From assembly GCA_937895695.1 (NCBI GenBank), contig CALBLM010000343.1:1-5585 (forward strand): a stretch of 5,585 bases of DNA, given 5' to 3'. Positions 1 to 4,426 of this stretch are shown piece after piece. Made by a program: the position numbers and the translations under genes. Below the pieces are notes generated by a model. The model was given only the letters and a program-made list of their open reading frames with translations, was not told the origin of the DNA and did no database searches. Within the stretch, counting starts at the first letter, position 1, and every line of letters starts with the position of its first letter. This DNA comes from an uncultured Megasphaera sp. GTDB lineage: Bacteria; Bacillota; Negativicutes; Veillonellales; Megasphaeraceae.

Positions 1-488
1 TGCATGACTTCTGCTGCTGTCGTCGGGCTGGGACGTGTTGATAAATTCGCGCTAGGGCCGGCAACAGGCACACCAGCATACCGCAAGAACGCACGGCATA
101 CATCATGATCCGGGCAGCGAAGCGCTACTGTATCCAATCCACCCGTAGCCGCATCAGGTACTTGCGGCTGACGCGGGAAAATAATAGTCAATGGTCCTGG
201 CCAAAACTTTTTCATTAATTTTCTTGCCGTCGGTGAAATTTCTGCAGCAACCTTCGCAGCCGCTGCTTGATCGGGAACGGTCAGTATAAGCGGATTATCG
301 CTTGGCCGTCCTTTTGCTGTATAAATGCTGCGACACGCATCAGCATCCAGCCCATTGGCCCCAATACCATATACCGTTTCTGTCGGAAATACGACTAACC
401 CGCCATTACGAATAATTTGCCCTGCTTCTTCTAAAATCGCTTTATCTTTTTCTATATTTGTAATCCGTACCAGTTTTGTTTGTCTCAT
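1..488 (-). CDS. L-threonylcarbamoyladenylate synthase, Sua5/YwlC family (3' end outside window)
   Basis: Partial gene: 162 N-terminal residues are visible and the frame is open to the left edge. The family condenses L-threonine, bicarbonate and ATP into threonylcarbamoyl-AMP, the donor for t6A at position 37 of ANN-decoding tRNAs, and acts in the cytoplasm. Family signatures in order: FPTETVYGIGAN (34-45), KGRPSDNPLI (59-68), FWPGPLT (95-101), a VALRCPDH stretch (121-128) and PSANLS (145-150) followed by RPSPTTA (152-158). The common 'SG' after the SAN motif is 'ST' here, a small departure. The ATG follows the prmC TAA with no spacer (TAAATG). There is only a weak purine stretch upstream, so it probably depends on translational coupling to prmC. 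Whether it is a short TsaC-type or a full Sua5 with a C-terminal domain cannot be told, because the 3' part is missing; the motifs look like the Firmicute YwlC type. Confidence 0.93.
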   Translation of the reverse strand, partial: MRQTKLVRITNIEKDKAILEEAGQIIRNGGLVVFPTETVYGIGANGLDADACRSIYTAKGRPSDNPLILTVPDQAAAAKVAAEISPTARKLMKKFWPGPLTIIFPRQPQVPDAATGGLDTVALRCPDHDVCRAFLRYAGVPVAGPSANLSTRPSPTTAAEVM

Positions 489-1355
489 TTACATCCGCTC
501 TTTTCGTGAAAATACGATGACTCGTTCAATACCGCTATAATCTTTTACTGTCTTGACATGGGTATACCAGCCATCTTGCGTAAAAATAGCAATGACATCA
601 GACGCTTGTCCTGCGCCGATTTCAACGGCCATATATCCATCTTGTTTTATATACGTTGGACTTTCTTTTGCCAAACGTCGATATATATCCAGCCCATCTG
701 TACCGCCAAACAAAGCCAATGCCGGATCATATTGTACTTCCGGTTGCAAGTGCTGCATGTCTGACGCCGTCAAATACGGCGGATTGGACACAACCCAGTC
801 AAACGTCTCATGAGACAACGCAGAAAACAAATCACTCTCTATCCACTGTACACGGGTATCTACTTGCAAATTTTGGCTATTTTTCCGGGCAATTTGTAAT
901 GCATCCGATGAAATATCCACGCCTGTTCCAACAGCTTGAGGCAAATAATGAAGAAGGCTGATAAGAATCGCACCGCTTCCTGTACCCATATCCAGTATGG
1001 ATACGGGCTTATTTTTTTCTATCATAGCAACAACGTTTTCTACCAGCAATTCCGTTTCCGGCCGCGGAATAAGCACATTTGTTGAAACGTGAAACTCAAG
1101 TCCCATAAAAGACTTCATTCCCAAAATATGTGCTACAGATAAGCGACTCGCTCGCTGCTTGACCATATCTCGATAGGCGGCCAGCTCTGTAGGATTCATC
1201 GGTTCATCATAATGGGCATATAAATAAATTCGTTCTTTGTGAAGGACATGGGACAATAAAATTTCCGCATCCAGCCGCGGGGAATCAATTCCTTTTTGCG
1301 CAAAATACTGCTGCGTCCATTGCAATAGTGTCCCAATCGTCCACAACTTAGTCAT
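489..1355 (-). CDS. prmC: Peptide chain release factor N5-glutamine methyltransferase PrmC (HemK)
   Basis: A 288-residue SAM-dependent methyltransferase of normal family length. It methylates the Gln of the GGQ motif in class I release factors, which raises peptide-release efficiency. Visible parts: a helical N-terminal RF-binding domain (about 1-90) with the conserved DAEILLSHVL segment (29-38); the linker LIPRPETE (95-102); SAM motif I LDMGTGSGAI (121-130); the acidic end of a beta strand GVDIS (145-149); and the catalytic NPPY (191-194), which grips the substrate glutamine. The ATG lies inside the prfA 3' end, giving an 8-nt overlap (ATGACTAA), with an AAAGAAG purine run upstream as SD. 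Its substrate, RF1, is the gene just upstream, so synthesis of enzyme and substrate is likely coupled. Nothing in the sequence looks degraded. Confidence 0.97.
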   Translation of the reverse strand: MTKLWTIGTLLQWTQQYFAQKGIDSPRLDAEILLSHVLHKERIYLYAHYDEPMNPTELAAYRDMVKQRASRLSVAHILGMKSFMGLEFHVSTNVLIPRPETELLVENVVAMIEKNKPVSILDMGTGSGAILISLLHYLPQAVGTGVDISSDALQIARKNSQNLQVDTRVQWIESDLFSALSHETFDWVVSNPPYLTASDMQHLQPEVQYDPALALFGGTDGLDIYRRLAKESPTYIKQDGYMAVEIGAGQASDVIAIFTQDGWYTHVKTVKDYSGIERVIVFSRKERM

Positions 1356-2433
1356 TATTTTCGGCTTCTTTCATTAGTTCAGATCGGCGAGCTTCTGCCA
1401 ATGCTTGAATAAATTCATCAATATCGCCGTTTAAAATATTTTCCAATTTATATAAGGTCAAATTAATCCGATGGTCTGTAACACGTCCTTGTGGGAAATT
1501 ATACGTCCGAATTCGTTCACTGCGATCACCAGTTCCAACTTGACTGCGACGTGCTTCCGTCACTTCCGCATCCGCTTCCTGCTGTGCTTTATCAAGCAGT
1601 CTTGCTTTTAAAACGCGAACCGCTTTGGCTCTATTTTCCAGCTGCGACCGTTCATCCTGACATTCAACAACGATCCCCGTAGGAATATGAGTCATGCGAA
1701 CTGCTGAACTCGTTTTATTGACATGCTGGCCACCGGCACCGCTGGCACGATAATAATCCACACGGACATCATCCATATTCAGGTTGATTTCTACATCTTC
1801 TGCTTCCGGAAGTACTGCTACAGTTGCCGTAGATGTATGAATACGACCGCCAGCTTCTGTAACAGGCACACGCTGTACGCGATGCACACCTGATTCATAT
1901 TTTAGTTTGCCATACACGCCAGAACCCTCTACGGAAAAAATAACTTCTTTAAAACCACCTAATTCCGGTGCATTGGAACTAATAATGCTGGCTTTCCAAC
2001 CTGGCTGTTTTTCAATATATTTCATATACATGCGGAATAAATCTCCCGCAAAGAGAGCTGCTTCGTCACCACCGGCACCGGCACGAATTTCCATAATGAC
2101 ATTCTTATCATCGTGCGGATCTTTAGGAAGCATGAGAACATGAAGCTGTTCTTCTAATTCTGCTAATTCCTTAGACAATTCATTATATTCTTCTTTAGCC
2201 ATAGCAATCAGATCATCATCACTATCGGGATCATCTATAATTTCTTTATCTCCCTTAACCGTATTTGCAATATCCTTGTATTTACGGAACGTTTCTACGA
2301 TCGGCATCAATGCGGCATGCTCTTTCGTCAGTTTTTGCCATTCATCCTGACGAGCAATGACAGCCGGGTCGCTGATATTTTGTTCTAAATCCATAAATTT
2401 ATTTTCTACGGCCTGTACCTTATCAATAAACAC
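1348..2433 (-). CDS. prfA: Peptide chain release factor 1 (RF1)
   Basis: A 361-residue class I release factor that reads UAA and UAG at the ribosomal A site and triggers peptidyl-tRNA hydrolysis. An N-terminal alpha-helical domain (about 1-105) is rich in Glu/Lys. It is followed by IRAGAGGDEAALFAGDL (116-132), the codon-recognition tripeptide PVT (190-192) inside RVPVTEAGGRIHTS, and GGQ (234-236) inside SGAGGQHVNK. PxT rather than SPF marks RF1 instead of RF2, and no RF2-type programmed frameshift is seen. The start is GTG: it has a GAGGAG SD ten nt upstream and gives the normal N-terminus. The next in-frame ATG (codon 14) would cut the first helix and lacks an SD. It heads the probable prfA-prmC-sua5 operon, with its own candidate promoter in the spacer to its right. 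Confidence 0.98.
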   Translation of the reverse strand: MFIDKVQAVENKFMDLEQNISDPAVIARQDEWQKLTKEHAALMPIVETFRKYKDIANTVKGDKEIIDDPDSDDDLIAMAKEEYNELSKELAELEEQLHVLMLPKDPHDDKNVIMEIRAGAGGDEAALFAGDLFRMYMKYIEKQPGWKASIISSNAPELGGFKEVIFSVEGSGVYGKLKYESGVHRVQRVPVTEAGGRIHTSTATVAVLPEAEDVEINLNMDDVRVDYYRASGAGGQHVNKTSSAVRMTHIPTGIVVECQDERSQLENRAKAVRVLKARLLDKAQQEADAEVTEARRSQVGTGDRSERIRTYNFPQGRVTDHRINLTLYKLENILNGDIDEFIQALAEARRSELMKEAENND

Positions 2434-2443
2434 GCTTATATCT

Positions 2444-2449
2444 CTCCTC
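2444..2449 (-). promoter_or_regulatory. Ribosome binding site of prfA
   Basis: The minus strand reads GAGGAG within AGAGGAGAGA, ten nt before the GTG. It is the only strong SD in the region and is what fixes GTG at 2433 as the start of prfA rather than the later in-frame ATG. Confidence 0.8.
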
Positions 2450-2512
2450 TTTTCTCATCATCTGTCGAAATAAAACCAGTATGACATCTGCGCTGCATTC
2501 TGTATACATTAC

Positions 2513-2540
2513 ATTATATACTAAAAAGCATTCTAAACAA
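2513..2540 (-). promoter_or_regulatory. Candidate sigma-A promoter for prfA-prmC-sua5
   Basis: On the minus strand there is a -35-like TTGTTT (2540-2535), a 16-bp spacer and a perfect TATAAT -10 (2518-2513). The -35 matches the consensus at only its first three positions, so the call rests mainly on the -10 and on position. A start near 2506 would give a leader of roughly 73 nt before the prfA GTG. It lies just after the hairpin that ends the preceding gene, where a new transcription unit would be expected. Confidence 0.55.
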
Positions 2541-2548
2541 ATACATGC

Positions 2549-2576
2549 GTATAGGCTTCCCTACGGAAGCCTATAC
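2549..2576 (-). terminator. Stem-loop after the DUF1385 gene, candidate terminator or 3'-end structure
   Basis: A perfect 12-bp stem: arms GTATAGGCTTCC and GGAAGCCTATAC around a GTAG loop on the minus strand, starting 16 nt after the DUF1385 TAG stop. In the direction of the gene it is followed by GCATGTATTTGTTTAG, which is U-rich in patches but not a clean U-tract. The opposite side is A-rich, so read on the plus strand it would be followed by a T-rich run (CATTATTTTCATTTT). Likely a transcript end or an RNase-protective 3' hairpin; termination efficiency is uncertain. Confidence 0.55.
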
Positions 2577-2592
2577 ATTATTTTCATTTTAT

Positions 2593-3516
2593 CTATGCTT
2601 TTTTTATTTCCACTTTTACTGGTACGGTTTCTACATCACGAGTTGGCACTGCTTCTTCTTCCGGTTTCGCTGCTTCTAATGCTTGAATAGCTACTTCAAT
2701 TTGATCGGAATGAGGCTCACGGGTTGTCAAATACTGCAGCCATAATCCTGGTTTTACGATAGTCTGAATGATTTTATTTTCTGTTCGACCGGCAAGACGA
2801 ATTAATTCATAACTAATACCGGCAACGACAGGCATCAAAATAATTCGAGAGATAATTCGTTCTATCAAATTCGGCCATCCCAAAAAAGCAAATACAAAAA
2901 TAGATACGACCATAACAATCAACAGGAAATTCGTACCGCATCTAGGATGAAGTCGACTATGTTTTTTGACATTTTCTACAGTCAGAGCTTCTCCTGCTTC
3001 ATAGGTCCAAATCGTTTTATGTTCTGCCCCATGATATTCAAATACCCGACGGATATCACTGGTAAGGGATATCCCCCATATATACAATAAAAAGATAACC
3101 AGCCGCAATATTCCTTCTACGATATTCAGTCGCACCGTGCTTTCTGCTACGCCAGGTATAAACTTAGCTCCGTACGTAGGAATAATTAAGAAAAAAACAA
3201 TTGCCAATATAGCCGAAAAGGCCATCGTAATGGCCATCTGCTTCGTTGTCAGCTGTTCTTCCTCTTCTCCAGCAGCTTGCGCTGAATAAGATAAGCTTTT
3301 CATACCATATACCAGCGATTCGCCTAAGGCAATAGTTCCGCGAATAAAAGGCTTCTTTACGATGGGATATTTTTCACCCAATGAATGAACCGGATCCTTT
3401 TTTATCGTAATTTCTCCGGACGGCGTCCGCACCGCTGTGGCAATATATTTAGGACCACGCATCATGACCCCTTCAATAACAGCTTGTCCGCCAACATATG
3501 TCTTTTCTTTTTTCAC
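2593..3516 (-). CDS. yqhQ: DUF1385 family membrane protein (YqhQ-like), function unknown
   Basis: A 307-residue protein of the DUF1385/YqhQ family. Recognisable blocks are VGGQAVIEGVMMRGP (8-22), YHGAEHKTIWTYE (161-173), HPRCGTNF (190-197) and LTTREP followed by QIEVAIQAL (263-280). There are hydrophobic spans at about 92-116, 130-152, 196-214 and 221-238, so it is probably a multi-spanning inner-membrane protein. No signal peptide is evident. The His/Glu/Cys-rich HGAEHK and HPRCGTNF blocks could bind a metal, but that is inference. The last ~25 residues form a Glu/Lys/Val/Pro-rich tail beyond the usual end of the conserved region. The start is GTG with AAGGGGG seven nt upstream. It sits 79 bp after rpmE and before prfA, a context common in Firmicutes, which hints at but does not prove a translation-related role. 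Confidence 0.9.
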   Translation of the reverse strand: MKKEKTYVGGQAVIEGVMMRGPKYIATAVRTPSGEITIKKDPVHSLGEKYPIVKKPFIRGTIALGESLVYGMKSLSYSAQAAGEEEEQLTTKQMAITMAFSAILAIVFFLIIPTYGAKFIPGVAESTVRLNIVEGILRLVIFLLYIWGISLTSDIRRVFEYHGAEHKTIWTYEAGEALTVENVKKHSRLHPRCGTNFLLIVMVVSIFVFAFLGWPNLIERIISRIILMPVVAGISYELIRLAGRTENKIIQTIVKPGLWLQYLTTREPHSDQIEVAIQALEAAKPEEEAVPTRDVETVPVKVEIKKA

Positions 3517-3523
3517 AGTCTAT

Positions 3524-3530
3524 CCCCCTT
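3524..3530 (-). promoter_or_regulatory. Ribosome binding site of the DUF1385 gene
   Basis: AAGGGGG on the minus strand, seven nt before the GTG at 3516. It decides the start: no in-frame ATG lies upstream within the spacer, and the GTG gives the expected MKKEKTYVGGQAVIEG N-terminus. Confidence 0.75.
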
Positions 3531-3549
3531 ATGCTCTTTTTTTGTATAC

Positions 3550-3577
3550 AAAGAGAGCAGAGCATTTCTGCTCTGCT
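3550..3577 (-). terminator. Hairpin after rpmE, candidate (partial) terminator
   Basis: On the minus strand AGCAGAGCA (3577-3569) pairs perfectly with TGCTCTGCT (3564-3556) across a GAAA tetraloop (3568-3565), followed by CTCTTT. It begins 18 nt after the rpmE stop. A GNRA loop and 9-bp stem make a stable fold, but the U-tract is short and interrupted, so it may only reduce read-through into the DUF1385 gene or protect the rpmE mRNA end. Confidence 0.5.
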
Positions 3578-3595
3578 GCCCACTCGTATTGCTTC

Positions 3596-3802
3596 TTATT
3601 TAGCTTTTTTACCATAACGTTTATTAAACTGTTCGATACGGCCGCGAGCCTGCTGAGCGCGCTGCTGACCCGTAAAGAACGGATGGCATTTAGAGCAAAT
3701 TTCAACACGCAGTTCAGATTTAGTAGAACCGGTTTCAAAAGTATTGCCGCAAGCACATGTTACTGTAGCTTTGCCGTAATTCGGATGAATTCCTTCTTTC
3801 AC
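3596..3802 (-). CDS. rpmE: 50S ribosomal protein L31 (bL31), zinc-binding form
   Basis: A 68-residue protein with the family pattern: MKEGIHPNYGKATVTCACGNTF at the start, then CSKCHPFFTGQQR and a RIEQFNKRYG tail. bL31 sits at the central protuberance of the large subunit and contributes to an intersubunit bridge. Four cysteines in CxC (16, 18) and CxxC (36, 39) make this the zinc-containing 'C+' paralogue rather than the zinc-free form made under zinc starvation. The start is GTG with GAGGTG seven nt upstream; length and N-terminus match the family. Its own strong promoter lies in the 101-bp spacer after nrdG, so it is probably transcribed independently of nrdDG, with some read-through into the DUF1385 gene. 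Confidence 0.97.
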   Translation of the reverse strand: MKEGIHPNYGKATVTCACGNTFETGSTKSELRVEICSKCHPFFTGQQRAQQARGRIEQFNKRYGKKAK

Positions 3803-3809
3803 TATTACA

Positions 3810-3815
3810 CACCTC
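3810..3815 (-). promoter_or_regulatory. Ribosome binding site of rpmE
   Basis: GAGGTG (within AAAGAGGTG) on the minus strand, seven nt before the GTG at 3802. It supports the GTG start, for which there is no in-frame ATG alternative upstream. Confidence 0.78.
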
Positions 3816-3861
3816 TTTCTTACTCAGACATTTATCAATTATTCAAAACCTATGCTAAGAT

Positions 3862-3890
3862 AGTATAGCACAGTGCCTAGTGAATTGCAA
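3862..3890 (-). promoter_or_regulatory. Sigma-A promoter of rpmE with extended -10
   Basis: TTGCAA (-35, 3890-3885), a 17-bp spacer and TATACT (-10, 3867-3862) preceded by TG one base upstream (TGCTATACT), i.e. an extended -10. Spacing is optimal and each hexamer differs little from consensus. A start near 3855 gives a leader of about 53 nt. The AT-rich run immediately upstream (3891-3905) resembles an UP element, fitting a highly expressed ribosomal-protein gene. This is the best promoter in the window. Confidence 0.78.
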
Positions 3891-3891
3891 G

Positions 3892-3918
3892 AAAAAAATA
3901 ATTTTACCGTCCATCCGG
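3892..3918 (-). terminator. Weak candidate terminator at the end of nrdDG
   Basis: A run of seven T on the minus strand (3898-3892) lies a few bases after the nrdG TAA. The only hairpin before it is a short CCG/CGG stem (3918-3916 with 3909-3907) inside the last nrdG codons, extendable by one G-U pair. That is too weak for a confident intrinsic terminator; the T-run may serve instead as the UP-like element of rpmE. Confidence 0.25.
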
Positions 3919-4410
3919 CCAAAGGAGCGTAACCTTGCCAGACGCTCTAGTTTTCTGCAGGTCAATAACCCGTTGGTTGGATGAGCCGCGAAAATATAAG
4001 CCCGGATCTTTAAGCGCATCAACAAAAGGACCGTCAACGAGTACGTCACAGACATCAGCCAAAGCTTTTTTCTTGGCATCTGCCATAATTTCTTCATACG
4101 TAAAGCCGGAATAAACCCAGACGGATTTATGAGGCAATGCAGCCTTTACAGTCTTTACAAGGTCTGTCAAATCTGCTGTATTTTCCATCGGTTCACCACC
4201 AAGAAGCGTTAAGCCGCCGTTGGTAGGTGCCTGCAGCCATTCCAACAGTTGTTTCATTTCTTTTTCCGTCCATTTCTGCCCTGCTGCCGGGTCTTGGTAT
4301 TCCGGATTAAAGCAATTGACGCAATGTCGGCTGCATCCCGTTACAAACACAGTAGAACGGATACCCGGCCCATTAGCAATGTCATATTGTCTCATTTGTC
4401 CATAATGCAC
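3904..4410 (-). CDS. nrdG: Anaerobic ribonucleotide reductase activating protein NrdG (radical SAM)
   Basis: A 168-residue radical-SAM activase, the usual small size for NrdG. It uses a [4Fe-4S] cluster and SAM to make the 5'-deoxyadenosyl radical that abstracts hydrogen from the catalytic glycine of NrdD. Seen: YDIANGPGIRSTVFVTGC leading into CX3CX2C (Cys 26, 30, 33) as cluster ligands; GGEP (71-74) for SAM binding; and the NrdG-typical VLVDGPFVDALKDP with RGSSNQRVID (123-150). The start is GTG: its N-terminus MHYGQMRQYDIANGPG aligns with the length seen in E. coli NrdG. An in-frame ATG at codon 6 is a less likely alternative. It is separated from nrdD by 14 nt, and its AGGAG SD overlaps the nrdD TAG, pointing to a two-gene operon with translational coupling. 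Confidence 0.96.
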   Translation of the reverse strand: MHYGQMRQYDIANGPGIRSTVFVTGCSRHCVNCFNPEYQDPAAGQKWTEKEMKQLLEWLQAPTNGGLTLLGGEPMENTADLTDLVKTVKAALPHKSVWVYSGFTYEEIMADAKKKALADVCDVLVDGPFVDALKDPGLYFRGSSNQRVIDLQKTRASGKVTLLWPDGR

Positions 4411-4421
4411 AGTAATTCCAT

Positions 4422-4426
4422 CTCCT
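4422..4426 (-). promoter_or_regulatory. Ribosome binding site of nrdG overlapping the nrdD stop codon
   Basis: The minus strand reads TTTAGGAGATGG: the nrdD TAG (4427-4425) shares two bases with AGGAG (4426-4422), 11 nt before the nrdG GTG. A terminating NrdD ribosome sits on this site, which favours coupled synthesis. The ATG inside GGAGATGG is out of frame and stops within a few codons, so it is not the start. Confidence 0.7.

Noticed and set aside
2481..2690. A plus-strand 69-codon ORF encoding a very hydrophobic peptide, resembling a small membrane protein or toxin.
   Set aside because: No SD precedes its ATG. Its hydrophobic half is antisense to the Glu/Lys-rich tail of the DUF1385 protein, where GAA and AAA codons read as TTC and TTT, and it runs through the spacer hairpin.
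3541..3552. A 12-bp perfect palindrome TTTGTATACAAA before the DUF1385 gene, considered as a repressor operator.
   Set aside because: A 12-bp perfect palindrome is expected about once by chance in a window of this size, and it overlaps neither a good promoter nor a second copy.
3529..3756. A minus-strand 75-codon ORF overlapping rpmE.
   Set aside because: It is a frame-shifted reading of rpmE and its downstream hairpin; the L31 frame has all family residues.
3437..3868. A plus-strand ORF of 143 codons across the rpmE region.
   Set aside because: It runs antisense through the DUF1385 start, the rpmE gene and the rpmE promoter, with no family signature.
3853..3870. An inverted repeat TGCTA...TAGCA spanning the rpmE -10, considered as an operator.
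   Set aside because: Only five bases per arm, and one arm is made from the -10 element itself; no second copy elsewhere in the window.
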